Part shown: one piece after another, positions 1-7,871 of the stretch | How the letters are laid out: the number at the start of each line of letters is the position of its first letter | Numbering within the stretch: the stretch's first letter is position 1 | Notes under the pieces: generated by a model | The model's database searches: none | The model's input: the letters and a program-made list of their open reading frames with translations, nothing else | Told to the model about the DNA's origin: nothing | Program-made: the position numbers and the translations under genes | Origin: Desulfobulbus sp. | GTDB lineage: Bacteria; Desulfobacterota; Desulfobulbia; Desulfobulbales; Desulfobulbaceae | DNA: 64,000 nucleotides | Assembly: GCA_028684915.1 (NCBI GenBank) | Contig: JAQUEZ010000002.1 | Coordinates: 24,240-88,239 of the forward strand | Direction of reading: 5' to 3'

Positions 1-615
1 AGCCGCAAATTTGTAGATGAAAAGCGATGTTGTCCTCGATGCGGTGCAGCTCCTGGAACGCTCCATGATGATGGTTGCAGAATGGAGGTTTGCCCGGATT
101 GCGGAAAATTATTGTATGTCGCATGTATTTGTGACCACAAAGGGACCGGCTTCCGAATCCCCTGGCGTGGCGAATGGCCCGGCAAACGTGAATGCCGTGA
201 ATTTGGCTGGTGGGCTCGCAGGGTCCCCGGCGTTCTCGGCTGGGTGCCGTGTGGTCCGAATGATCCCGGTGCAGCCGAGGACTTGAATCGCCTGCTTGAA
301 GAAGCGGTTTGGGACCGGGACCAACAGCGATGGATTCCGTTGGAGAAGTTTACGTTCAAGAGGATCTTACGCGACGAGCCTATTTCGGCTTCAATTTGGG
401 CCTGGGTGATAGTTTGTCTCAGGAGGTATTGTCGACTAGGCCAACTGTGGGTTCTCAAAGAGAGGCCTAAATGCGGCCCTCTATTCGACCAGTATTATGA
501 GGCCGAGAGAGCGTACAACGAAATGGCAAATTCAATCTGGTGGGCAGCATGGGAGCCAGAGCAAAGAGCTGAATGGGATGCTGTTTGTGCCCAATACAAT
601 TTATTGGATCAATAA
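1..615 (+). CDS. Phage/plasmid zinc-binding protein, 5' end cut by window
   Basis: The reading frame is open from base 1, so the gene starts outside the window; the first ATG inside is at base 82. Before that ATG the frame already encodes a CPRCG knuckle followed by a GCRMEVCPDCG knuckle and a CIC motif, so two CxxC pairs and a Cys cluster form a zinc-binding N-terminus. This pattern (Cys knuckle, short His/Asp linker, second Cys knuckle) is common in small proteins of phages and plasmids whose function is unknown. The C-terminal 100 residues are rich in Trp, Arg and Glu and show no motif that I recognise. A good ribosome site and a 47-aa gene follow. Function unknown. Confidence 0.7.
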   Translation, partial: SRKFVDEKRCCPRCGAAPGTLHDDGCRMEVCPDCGKLLYVACICDHKGTGFRIPWRGEWPGKRECREFGWWARRVPGVLGWVPCGPNDPGAAEDLNRLLEEAVWDRDQQRWIPLEKFTFKRILRDEPISASIWAWVIVCLRRYCRLGQLWVLKERPKCGPLFDQYYEAERAYNEMANSIWWAAWEPEQRAEWDAVCAQYNLLDQ

Positions 616-641
616 TGATCCTCAACCAAGGAGATGATTGG

Positions 642-785
642 ATGCCAACCGCTAATCTGAAGTCAATGAAAGTTGAATCAGGTAGTAGTTCAACCGTCAA
701 CGCCGATTCCGGCATAACCCGAAACGACCGAATCGTTTCACAGACAATGAAACCCGGCCAACTTGATCGGTTTTTTTTACAATAA
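642..785 (+). CDS. Small protein (47 aa), unknown
   Basis: The start is chosen because an AAGGAG ribosome site sits 8 bases upstream. A further in-frame ATG at 615 lacks one. The product is short, polar and Ser/Asn-rich and has no recognisable domain. It lies 26 bases after the preceding gene and just ahead of a strong terminator, so the two probably form one transcript. It could be a chance frame; the ribosome site is the main support. Confidence 0.4.
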   Translation: MPTANLKSMKVESGSSSTVNADSGITRNDRIVSQTMKPGQLDRFFLQ

Positions 786-817
786 CTGTTTTTTTTTGGG
801 AAAAAGAGAAACAAACC

Positions 818-858
818 AGCGTGGCGCCCCCGAGGGAGGGGGACCACGCTTTTTTTTT
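818..858 (+). terminator. Rho-independent terminator
   Basis: AGCGTGG at 818-824 pairs with CCACGCT at 844-850. An inner C-rich/G-rich pairing extends the stem, and nine T residues follow. It ends the rightward unit from base 1 to 785. Confidence 0.85.
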
Positions 859-1101
859 GCCTTTTTTTCGAGGGTAGCGTAGCTGCTGAAGAAGGGGCGA
901 GTAGCGCGATAAAAGTCCGGAATGCGACGATATATATTTCTAAATTTTTAGGAATGTAGGATTTTATAAATTTAGTAAGTTATTTGCAACCAAGCCCACC
1001 ACTTTCCACCGTGCCCTGGGTAATAAGCGCGTCGCCTGTATAACACAGGTCGCGCAATCTCTATCTTGGTCACCATCCAAAATCACCGCCTCTGGTTAGC
1101 T
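859..1101. other. Intergenic, no gene seen
   Basis: No supported coding sequence. It holds one copy of the 12-base motif TTTATAAATTTA (963-974) that recurs around the partition genes. It also has an imperfect inverted repeat around 1028-1056 with arms close to GCGCGTCGCCTGT. The latter could end the leftward gene that stops at 1102, but it lacks a T run. Confidence 0.5.
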
Positions 1102-1494
1102 TTACTGAGTCACGTCTTGGGCTATAAGTGTCTTGTCTGCAATTTTTTGCAGAATCTCAATACCTTTTTCTAAAGACACAAGGTGTTTCCACCTTTCAAA
1201 AGTATTTTTAGGGTTTCCTCGGTAACTATCTACATTCGTAGGATTAATGTACCATTTATAAGTGCTTATAATCGATGTCGTCATAAAATGAATGCGTTCT
1301 TGCTGTCCTTCAAGAATGGCTGAACTGATACTATCGAAATTATGCAAAGAATCAGCTAACCACATTACATCAACGTCCCTTTTTCCATTGTTTACATGGC
1401 TATATGCACTATTCATCCGTATGGCAGTTGCCATATTAGCAATAAAGCCAAGAAGCTCTCCAAGTTCTTTCGTAAGGTTTATGTTATTTTTCAT
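1102..1494 (-). CDS. Hypothetical protein (130 aa)
   Basis: Leftward gene not recognised from its sequence. The product is mostly alpha-helical in character, with no signal peptide, membrane segment or cysteine motif. Residues 40-75 carry a run resembling a helical bundle (WLADSLHNFDSISSAI). It is followed downstream by 240 bases without a gene. Upstream on the same strand lie three other small leftward genes and the parAB pair, so it may belong to a long plasmid-maintenance transcript. Confidence 0.55.
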   Translation of the reverse strand: MKNNINLTKELGELLGFIANMATAIRMNSAYSHVNNGKRDVDVMWLADSLHNFDSISSAILEGQQERIHFMTTSIISTYKWYINPTNVDSYRGNPKNTFERWKHLVSLEKGIEILQKIADKTLIAQDVTQ

Positions 1495-1524
1495 GAATTA
1501 AACCTTGATATTTCAATTCAAGTT

Positions 1525-1698
1525 TTAAAAAAATTTATCCCAAATAGTCACAATTAAAAGTGCTACAGCCAAAAGCAACACAACCTCTTTTCTCGCTTGG
1601 TCCAGGCCAGCATGTTTACCGGCAATGTACGCCTTTTCCTCCGGTGTGCCAGCAAGGGACATTTCAAGTACCCTTGTTGGCCTTTCGATATCTGGCAT
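1525..1698 (-). CDS. Small membrane protein (57 aa)
   Basis: A short leftward frame starts at the ATG at 1698 with GAGGGTGG just upstream as ribosome site. The N-terminal 38 residues are charged and contain PEEKAYIAGKHAGLDQARKE. Residues 39-52 form one hydrophobic segment, followed by WDKFF, so it is probably a single-pass inner-membrane protein with its N-terminus in the cytoplasm. It begins 11 bases after the stop of the Cys-knuckle gene at 1710-1880, suggesting co-transcription. Function unknown. Confidence 0.55.
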   Translation of the reverse strand: MPDIERPTRVLEMSLAGTPEEKAYIAGKHAGLDQARKEVVLLLAVALLIVTIWDKFF

Positions 1699-1709
1699 AT
1701 CCACCCTCG

Positions 1710-1880
1710 CTATTCTGGTTCAGATTTAAGTATTTCATAAAGAGCATCAATTTTTCCACTGCCCTCACATTCGTCACAGGTGATTTTGCCAAAAATGTAC
1801 ACTCCGTCTTTCTGTGTGTTGTTTCTCAGCCGCCCTGATCCATCGCATTTCCAACAGGTATCTGACTTTAGATTTGACAT
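1710..1880 (-). CDS. Small DnaJ-type zinc-knuckle protein (56 aa)
   Basis: The frame encodes two CxxCxGxG-type knuckles: CWKCDGSGRL near residue 9 and CDECEGSGKI near residue 35. This is the pairing used by the DnaJ zinc finger, here as an isolated mini-domain. Such stand-alone knuckle proteins are common on phages and plasmids and may bind zinc and a partner protein. The ribosome site is weak (AGCGAG). A relic of another reading frame lies upstream (about 1886-2010) with no start codon other than a late ATG. Function unknown. Confidence 0.6.
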   Translation of the reverse strand: MSNLKSDTCWKCDGSGRLRNNTQKDGVYIFGKITCDECEGSGKIDALYEILKSEPE

Positions 1881-2102
1881 CTATATTCTCGCTATTTCAG
1901 TTCAGTCTTTACGGTTTTTATAGGTTCATTGTATTTCACTACCAACAATCCGCACCCTATGCCCATCGCGCCAAACCAAGCCTCGTTTGGTTCAAAGCAT
2001 TCTGGCTGGAGAGTAAATAACTATAAATTTATTTTTTTAATTTATTAAATTTATAAATTATTAAAAACTTAGAAAATCAACCTATCGACCTTGTTTTATT
2101 GT

Positions 2103-2498
2103 CTAATTTTCTTTTTTTCTGTTCAGTTTTTTCCTCACATAATCGCTTAAAATTTCAATACCAACCGTCTGCAAACTCTTTCGTTGCTCCACGGCGTGAC
2201 TCTTAATTGCAAAAAACACGTCCTCGGGAACAGCCACGTTAAACTGCTTGTACTTGATTTTTTTCTCATCGGCTTTCGGCCTCGCTGCCTCCGGTTTACT
2301 ATCCGGTTTAGGGTTTTTATCTGTATCTACCTCAGCCACCAACACAGCGCCCTCTGGTTTACCGACAACCAACTCAGCTATCGTTGGATTTGCCCTGATA
2401 TGCTGTTCAATCATTTCTGATTCGGCTTTATGCAAAACCCCAAGACTTTCTTCAATAGTAGGCGGGGCTCCTAAACGATTCTTTTTTTTAGTTTCCAT
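2103..2498 (-). CDS. ParB-type ribbon-helix-helix centromere-binding protein
   Basis: 131 aa, placed one base after parA on the same strand, the usual position of the small partner of a Walker-type partition ATPase. The N-terminal half is disordered and charged. The middle is Pro/Lys-rich. The last 45 residues (from YKQFNVAVPEDVFFAIKSHAVEQ) have a beta strand followed by two helices as in MetJ/Arc folds. The known role of this class is to bind a centromere and stimulate ParA, and to repress the par promoter. The repeated TTTATAAATTTA motif around the operon is a candidate target (inference). Confidence 0.75.
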   Translation of the reverse strand: METKKKNRLGAPPTIEESLGVLHKAESEMIEQHIRANPTIAELVVGKPEGAVLVAEVDTDKNPKPDSKPEAARPKADEKKIKYKQFNVAVPEDVFFAIKSHAVEQRKSLQTVGIEILSDYVRKKLNRKKEN

Positions 2499-2499
2499 T

Positions 2500-3144
2500 T
2501 CACTTCTCCAGGAGTTTCATTAATTCTTCAACAACGCCTTCCATGGCGACCTTGGCGGCATTGGCTAAACCGTGGTATTTGACTTCATGTAAAGCATACC
2601 CATCATTAAGCGCATTTCGATAAGCATTTTTATTTTCTATTCCAGTTGGAATATATTTATATCCAGCAGCATCCAGGTAACTTTTAGCCTCTTCAAAATT
2701 ATTATCCGTACCGCGTTCCGGGAAAATGATATAGAGTCTCTTCCGATCCGCGCCTTTCTTTACCAACTCATTGAATCGTTTAACGGCTGGAATTAAATCA
2801 TCAAGCCCAACATTGCTTGGTTGCAGCGTGAGATGGCTCACATTTGCAAGAGGCACAGCATCAGCCAAGGCTTTTCCCGCCGTGTCCAAAATCAGAAAAT
2901 CAAAATCAGCAGAGCTTTCGATAGCTCTTCCCAGATTATTGTGAGGTTCCACTGAGCCGATTTGAGGTTGGATATTGTTTTGCAACCTGCGTCTGTACCA
3001 ATCCAACACCGTGGCCTGATCAAGGTCCATATCAGCTATTTTTACCTTGTAATCTTGTTCAGTGAGATAAACCGCGAGAGTTCTTGCAAGCGTACTTTTG
3101 CCAACTCCACCTTTTTGTGATGCAAACGTCACTATATACGGCAT
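2500..3144 (-). CDS. parA: ParA-type plasmid partition ATPase
   Basis: 214 aa, the length of small type Ib ParA proteins that lack an N-terminal DNA-binding domain. The deviant Walker A motif KGGVGKST lies at residues 11-18. DMDLDQ (about 38-43) is the A' region, and FLILDTAGKA (about 85) is Walker B with the usual aspartate. ParA forms ATP-dependent dimers on the nucleoid and moves plasmid copies with the help of its partner, encoded directly downstream. The ribosome site is GGATGG, 8 bases before the ATG. The AT-rich region upstream carries several copies of a short repeat. Confidence 0.9.
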   Translation of the reverse strand: MPYIVTFASQKGGVGKSTLARTLAVYLTEQDYKVKIADMDLDQATVLDWYRRRLQNNIQPQIGSVEPHNNLGRAIESSADFDFLILDTAGKALADAVPLANVSHLTLQPSNVGLDDLIPAVKRFNELVKKGADRKRLYIIFPERGTDNNFEEAKSYLDAAGYKYIPTGIENKNAYRNALNDGYALHEVKYHGLANAAKVAMEGVVEELMKLLEK

Positions 3145-3526
3145 TTTTCCACCATCCTTTTTAAATTTTTATAAATTTAGCAATTTATAAATTTAGAAAC
3201 ACAAACCGGACAAAATCGTTTATTGCTTCGTAATATCGCATTGTTTTGCTTGCTCGTCAATGGGAAAAGCGCGAGAAATCCATTTTTCTAATATTTTATA
3301 AATTTATTTAATTATTTTTATATAAACTTAGAAAAATAGATAATTAAACGGTCAATATTATTTTATATTTTTTATAAATATCTCAATTATTTTAACTGAG
3401 CAGCGAGATGATGTTTTATAGATTTGATTCGCGTATACGGATTTCTATTGTTTTGTATTTGATTCTCGTTTACGATGATCAAAACGAACGGGGAATTTCT
3501 GGTAGATCAAAAAAAGGGAGAGGGCA
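3145..3526. promoter_or_regulatory. AT-rich region between parA and rightward genes; candidate centromere
   Basis: About 380 bases without a gene, extremely AT-rich. It contains TTTATAAATTTA at 3168-3179, 3184-3195 and 3296-3307, two of them followed by GAAA or GCAA. Identical motifs occur at 963-974, 8994-9005 and, reversed, at 2046-2057. Placement directly upstream of parA fits a centromere/operator bound by the ribbon-helix-helix partner. This is inference from position and repetition only. Confidence 0.5.
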
Positions 3527-3790
3527 ATGAATAACGATGGGAAACGGCTATTTTCCGGGGTGTATCCTTGCGGTATCGTTTATGCCGACCGTTGGGTCGA
3601 ACAACATGGAGATTATAAACGATTGGCTTTTTTGTCGTTTAAAAGCCTAGTGCTGGAAATGTACCCTGAATGCCCTTTGGAATTGAAAGAGGCCATAACC
3701 AAAGACGCTGAGGGGATTGTTTCTCAGAGAGGCAAGGCATATTCAATATCCGCCTGCGGGCAGACTGTAATTTTAGGGGAAGCTGAATAA
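3527..3790 (+). CDS. Hypothetical protein (87 aa)
   Basis: A strong GGGAGAGG ribosome site lies just ahead of the ATG. The product has no domain that I recognise. Its N-terminal half has alternating aromatic and basic residues (YADRWVEQHGDYKRLAFLSF), and its C-terminus is beta-like with a single Cys. It stands alone, divergent from parA, with about 100 bases of non-coding DNA after it. Confidence 0.6.
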   Translation: MNNDGKRLFSGVYPCGIVYADRWVEQHGDYKRLAFLSFKSLVLEMYPECPLELKEAITKDAEGIVSQRGKAYSISACGQTVILGEAE

Positions 3791-3911
3791 CCAGCTATAG
3801 CCTGTGGATGACCAGCAACCGTTCAGAACGGCCTGACTTCCAAGCAGGTTTATTTGTTTGGTAGAAAATTAAAATTGAATTGTGTAGGCCCAATTGACAG
3901 GAGACTCGGAT

Positions 3912-4118
3912 ATGGACAATGCAACACTAATTGAAATTGGCGCCAAACATTCGGCGGCCGGACAGTTTGGCCGCGAGTTCAGCGAGGAAAGTTGGTTGGC
4001 CGCAGCGCACGAACTTCTTGCGGTAGAGCGTGAGCGGTGCGCGCAGATTGTGCGCGACTTCCCGTACTGGCTTGGCCCGCAAGCAAAAGCCGAATTGATG
4101 GCGGCTCTTATGGTCTAA
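3912..4118 (+). CDS. Hypothetical protein (68 aa)
   Basis: The ATG at 3912 is preferred because ACAGGAG lies 9 bases upstream; an earlier in-frame TTG at 3894 overlaps that site. The product is a short helical protein, rich in Ala and Glu, with ERCAQIVRDFPYWLGPQAKAEL in its second half. Similar small Ala/Glu-rich proteins are frequent on phage and plasmid DNA and have no known role. Confidence 0.5.
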   Translation: MDNATLIEIGAKHSAAGQFGREFSEESWLAAAHELLAVERERCAQIVRDFPYWLGPQAKAELMAALMV

Positions 4119-4224
4119 CAGTGTTGTTAGGGCAAGGTTTGTTTTATATATTTCTTCATGATTTGCGATGCAATATGAGCAAAAAAAAACACGGTATCAA
4201 TAAAGATTTGGCGGATTTTTCTCA

Positions 4225-4419
4225 ATGACCAATGGAAAAGGTAAGCCACGCGGTCGGAAAGGAGGGGCCAAACCTGGGCCGACTCCTCCTATGGTTTCAA
4301 TATCTATCCGGATGCCGGCAGATCAGGCACAGTTTATAAATGCGATTCCCAAAAAGGCGGATTGGTTGAGGGGTGTGATTGATAGGGCTATTGCTGCTGA
4401 GCTGGGCATTGACCTTTAA
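4225..4419 (+). CDS. Small ribbon-helix-helix-like protein (64 aa)
   Basis: The N-terminal 25 residues are a basic, Gly/Pro/Lys-rich tail. Residues 26-64 (SISIRMPADQAQFINAIP, then a helix ending ELGIDL) match the strand-helix-helix outline of ribbon-helix-helix DNA-binding proteins. The ATG overlaps the stop of a very short frame (4175-4228), giving possible translational coupling. No clear ribosome site of its own is present. It lies just before the replication origin and might control copy number or mobilisation (inference). Confidence 0.5.
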   Translation: MTNGKGKPRGRKGGAKPGPTPPMVSISIRMPADQAQFINAIPKKADWLRGVIDRAIAAELGIDL

Positions 4420-4696
4420 ATCTTTTTTATCATAGTGCGGGTGTTTCGCATTCTACGGCAGGGGGCGAAGCCAAGGAGGCTCAAGGGGTGAAACGGTTCT
4501 GCAGGAGGGTTGTCGGGCCACCTTGTTTGCCAGCGGGCCAAGGATTACTCACCCCCTTCAAGGGATGCAGTCTACGATCTGGCAGGATTCCGCAGCGCAT
4601 AATTTCGCACTGCGACCTCTATGGGGATTCAACTGACCTTTTTTCGATCAGTAATGTCCGGACTAAACCAGGGAAGGGGATCTTGGACCAGGGCAA

Positions 4697-4723
4697 TTAG
4701 TTTCCAACTATATTTTCATCCCA
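4697..4723 (-). repeat. Solitary end of the 192-bp TG/CA miniature element
   Basis: These 27 bases match the right end of the 192-bp elements at 23293 and 25591 with one internal change, lacking only the terminal ACA. No matching left end is visible nearby, so this is a relic of an insertion close to the origin. Confidence 0.6.
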
Positions 4724-4810
4724 TTTTTTTATTCTTTTTCTAAAAAAATTCTACTTCTTATTCGATACGGCCTATTTATTTATTTCCACGTTATTTATTT
4801 GCTATGTTGC

Positions 4811-5540
4811 GGACAATTTCCACGCTCAACCGGGACGGCTCCCACGTCTGGCCCGGACAATTTCCACGCTCAACCGGGACGGCTCCCACGTCTGGCCCGG
4901 ACAATTTCCACGCCAAGTCTAAGGTCGGGGAAAATTCTATATAGGAACAGACAAACAGCACTAATTTATCGATCTTATTAAGATGCTGCCAGGACGTTTT
5001 TAACGTCTCGGTGGGACATTTTCCACGTCAAATGACAGGGGAGTAAACTAGAGATCCTGTAGCATTATCGAAAAAACTTCTGTTTTTTCGCGCTTCCTGA
5101 CGGTCTACGGGGACCATTTCCACGTCGAACGGGGACCATTTCCACGTCAAACCGGGAAATGGTCCCCGTTAATATTCTCAATTGGAGTTCTATTCAACAG
5201 GTATATAGAAAAACTTAATTCGACAAAATAGCTGTTTTTTCGTTATTATTTTATTGTTGCTCGGACAATTTCCACGCCAATCCTACAAAACCTGGACGTG
5301 GAAATTGTCCGAGCTAGTGTTTTTACAGGCGGTGTCCTTTCAAAAGATGCAACTACGCTTATTTTAATAACCTGCTGTTTTGGCGATGTTTATGGATAGC
5401 AACCAGGACATTTTTCACGTCTTGTTACATAGATTATCTCTTTTATCGAAGAGGATAATTTTCACTCTGCACCATTTTCACGACAGATGAGCATTGAATA
5501 TAGGTCTTTATGGTTGGCTAAATGGGACAATTTCCACGTC
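4811..5540. other. Plasmid replication origin (oriV) with iterons
   Basis: About a dozen copies of a 14-16 base iteron with core GGACAATTTCCACG and variants (GGACCATTTCCACG, GGACATTTTCCACG) precede the initiator gene. Clear direct copies start at 4811, 4855, 4899, 5013, 5109, 5131, 5263, 5406 and 5524; inverted copies lie at 5154-5167 and 5297-5310. The first three sit in a 44-base tandem unit (4811-4898), with a diverged copy GGGACGGCTCCCACG in each unit. Rep_3-type initiators bind such iterons to open the origin and to limit copy number by handcuffing. No standard DnaA box was recognised. Confidence 0.85.
5260..5313. repeat. Inverted iteron pair, perfect 17-bp stem
   Basis: CTCGGACAATTTCCACG at 5260-5276 is the exact complement of the sequence ending at 5313, with 20 bases between. 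Inverted iterons next to an initiator gene commonly act as its autorepression operator; here the pair lies about 330 bases before the gene, so it could alternatively be part of the origin core. Confidence 0.7.
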
Positions 5541-5640
5541 AAAAAGGCTACTGCTAGGCCGGGTTGAATACTTTCAATAAATCAGCTATATTATCTTCTT
5601 AGTATTTTCATATCTGCCAACTATTTTCTATTTTGTTACT

Positions 5641-6513
5641 ATGAAATTAGAACAACTTTCTTTGCCCTCGCCATTTGTCAAGAAGAGTAATGATTTTGTT
5701 AGAAGCAGAGTTAATTTTAACAACGTATTATCTGGAAGAATTTTAGCTTCGTTCATTTCTCTGATTAATAAATCAGACGTAGATTTCAAAGAGTATTCAA
5801 TTCCTGCAACTTCAGTTCTCGTGAAAGGCACAGGAGGAAAGGCTTATCAAGAATTGAAAGAATCGTGCAGAATCCTTGCGAATGCTCTTGTAGAAAGAAA
5901 AATGAGTGGAGTTGATAGCTTTTCCTTCAGTCCTATTTTTATGAAAATAGGGTATGACCATGGAATTATATACGGGAAATTTTCACCTGAAATTAAAGAT
6001 CTACTGTTGCAGTATAAAGGTCGTTTCACGCAGTACAATTTAACTGAATACATGCAGATGCAAAGCGCATACAGTCAGCGTATGTTTGAAATAGTTAAAT
6101 CGTATGCAAGTATGAAGGTAATGGTTGTTGAGATAGAGGATCTGCACAGGATGCTTGACACTCCACCATCGCTGAGAAAATCTTTCAAGGATTTTCGGGT
6201 CCGTGTTTTGGACAGAGCACATGCTGATATTAACGGAAGTACATCAGTACATTTTTATTGGGAACCAATATACATAAAACGGAAAGTTCGTAGCATTAAA
6301 TTTATTTTCGACAATATCGTGAGTAGTACGTTGCTCATTGATACGGCTACTTCTATTGACGCTCAGATAACAATAGACGAGTGTTCTTTTTGCTGGTCAG
6401 AAAAGAAAAGATTATCTGAACCATGTGCTGTTCGCCTTACAAGAAATCATAAAGGTGTTGAAAAATGTCAACAATGTTTAATTAAATATCCTGTTGATAA
6501 TTTTGGAGCTTAA
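5641..6513 (+). CDS. repB: Rep_3 (RepB) family plasmid replication initiator
   Basis: 290 aa with the two tandem winged-helix domains typical of Rep_3 initiators. The first runs from about residue 20 to 130 and includes SVLVKGTGGKAYQELKES and FSPEIKDLLLQYKGRFTQY. The second runs from about 135 to 240 and starts YSQRMFEIVKSYASMK, with the DFRVRVLDRAHADI helix. The protein binds the upstream iterons and recruits host replication proteins. A short tail (about 245-285) adds CSFCW and CQQC, a likely zinc knuckle that is not part of the usual family outline. No clear Shine-Dalgarno site precedes the ATG. An AT-rich hairpin follows the stop (6515-6543). Confidence 0.88.
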   Translation: MKLEQLSLPSPFVKKSNDFVRSRVNFNNVLSGRILASFISLINKSDVDFKEYSIPATSVLVKGTGGKAYQELKESCRILANALVERKMSGVDSFSFSPIFMKIGYDHGIIYGKFSPEIKDLLLQYKGRFTQYNLTEYMQMQSAYSQRMFEIVKSYASMKVMVVEIEDLHRMLDTPPSLRKSFKDFRVRVLDRAHADINGSTSVHFYWEPIYIKRKVRSIKFIFDNIVSSTLLIDTATSIDAQITIDECSFCWSEKKRLSEPCAVRLTRNHKGVEKCQQCLIKYPVDNFGA

Positions 6514-6630
6514 ATTATTTCATTTTTTGTAATGAAAATAATATTCAAGTCATTAATATTTGAGTTCTAAAAATAATACTCTTCTGTGTTATTTTGGTAA
6601 GGGTTGACAGCAGTTCTTTTTTATTGATGA

Positions 6631-6882
6631 TCATAAAAAGTCAACTTTTGGTCCTTTTTTATCTCTAAATTTCCTGTTTGAATCCAACTGATTTTTATTT
6701 TCCGCTGAATATCTATTTCTTTTGGAATATTTTTTGAAAAAATAAACCGTATACAAAAAAATGCAGAGGTAAGCCAAGGCGACCCACTTGTTGTGGTAAA
6801 TATAGACTTGTATTCCTGCGAAGAATCCAATAATTGCCAGCGCAATTATACATGGTGTTTTCTTTAACTTGATAGTGCTCAT
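6631..6882 (-). CDS. Small membrane protein (83 aa)
   Basis: The ATG at 6882 is preferred over a GTG at 6891 because AAAGGTG lies 8 bases before it. Residues 8-27 and 33-50 form two hydrophobic segments (CIIALAIIGFFAGIQVYIYH and WVALAYLCIFLYTVYFF). The basic C-terminal tail of about 30 residues should be cytoplasmic. The gene starts 12 bases after the end of the DprA-like gene and appears to be the last gene of that operon. Function unknown; a membrane partner next to a DNA-binding protein could suggest an effector, but this is only a guess. Confidence 0.6.
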   Translation of the reverse strand: MSTIKLKKTPCIIALAIIGFFAGIQVYIYHNKWVALAYLCIFLYTVYFFKKYSKRNRYSAENKNQLDSNRKFRDKKGPKVDFL

Positions 6883-6893
6883 AATCTTCACCT

Positions 6894-7856
6894 TTATGCT
6901 TCAACCATCTCAATCATCCGAGAATAATCATCCCTGCCGTTCAAAATAATTATCCGCTCCAGATCCTTCGACTCGCATTTCAATACCGAAATCACTTTCT
7001 CGTCGTCAGCGTTGGACAGAATCAGGTTAGCCTCTACAGCCGACCTATTTTGCTCTACATCGCGTTGGGTGGGGTAGGGGATGATCAACCATCGGCCATA
7101 AAGCAAGCCGGCCCGAGAAGCGTGCAGACTTCCTCCATTTAAGCAAGATTGAATCATCACCACGGCCCGTGCCATGCCTGCTTGGATTCGATCCCGTTGC
7201 ACATACTGCCCGGCCTGCGCCGGCTGCCCGAAAGCATATTCACTCACCAGGGCGCCACCGGCATCGATGATTCGTTGCGCCAGGCCTCCATTGCACGATG
7301 GCGCTACCATGTGCAAGCCATGAGCGAGGACCGCCACGGTATGCGCTCCTGCATCGAGGGCCTCCTGATGTGCTGCAGCGTCACAACCGAGAGCCAGGCC
7401 GCTTACGACACTCCATCTCAATTCGGAAAAAAATCGAGCGATCCGTGTCGTAATGGTAATTCCGTGAGCGGTGGGCTCCCTGGTGCCTACGATGGCGATT
7501 GATTGTTCAGGGCGAGGAGCCAAATTTCCTTTCAGATACAAAATCGCTGGATCTTTTTTTGTCGCAGCGAGCAACCGAGGATACTCGTCGGCATCCAAAA
7601 ACGATATGATTCGCGCCTGGTGCCGCTCCGCCTGCTCGATCTGCCGACCAGCTTCGTCTTGAGCAATTCGCCAAGCATTGTCATTCTTCGCCAGAGCCCG
7701 GCCAACGGACGGGACCCGAGTGGCCACGTTGTCCAATGAGAAATCAGCCACGTTCAGAAAAGGTGCGGCCTTCCTCAATGACACCGGCCCCACACCCTTG
7801 AGCATCGACAACGAGAGTATGATCTGTGTGACGGGAGAAATGGTGTTTCTCGGCAT
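6894..7856 (-). CDS. DprA/Smf-like DNA-binding Rossmann-fold protein
   Basis: About 320 aa. The start at 7856 has GGAGGG 7 bases upstream, better than the ATG at 7871. An N-terminal helical part (residues 1-100) contains MLKGVGP, a helix-hairpin-helix-like turn. The Rossmann domain follows with AIVGTREPTAHG, SGLALGCDAAAH and GGALVSEYAFG, all hallmarks of DprA. The usual RNRII segment is RDRIQAG here. Chromosomal DprA loads RecA on incoming single-stranded DNA during transformation. Plasmid- and phage-borne homologues exist, some within defence loci, and this one sits in an operon with an Xre regulator and a phage-type gene. Its role is therefore more likely in conflict or DNA entry than competence (inference). 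Confidence 0.85.
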   Translation of the reverse strand: MPRNTISPVTQIILSLSMLKGVGPVSLRKAAPFLNVADFSLDNVATRVPSVGRALAKNDNAWRIAQDEAGRQIEQAERHQARIISFLDADEYPRLLAATKKDPAILYLKGNLAPRPEQSIAIVGTREPTAHGITITTRIARFFSELRWSVVSGLALGCDAAAHQEALDAGAHTVAVLAHGLHMVAPSCNGGLAQRIIDAGGALVSEYAFGQPAQAGQYVQRDRIQAGMARAVVMIQSCLNGGSLHASRAGLLYGRWLIIPYPTQRDVEQNRSAVEANLILSNADDEKVISVLKCESKDLERIIILNGRDDYSRMIEMVEA

Positions 7857-7871
7857 TAGATTGCCCTCCAT

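Noticed and set aside
1560..2020. Rightward frames of 92 and 68 codons
   Set aside because: They run antisense to two better-supported leftward small genes and have no ribosome sites or protein-like composition.
6894..7856. DprA-like gene as evidence of natural competence
   Set aside because: No other competence gene is present; phage-type neighbours argue for a different role.
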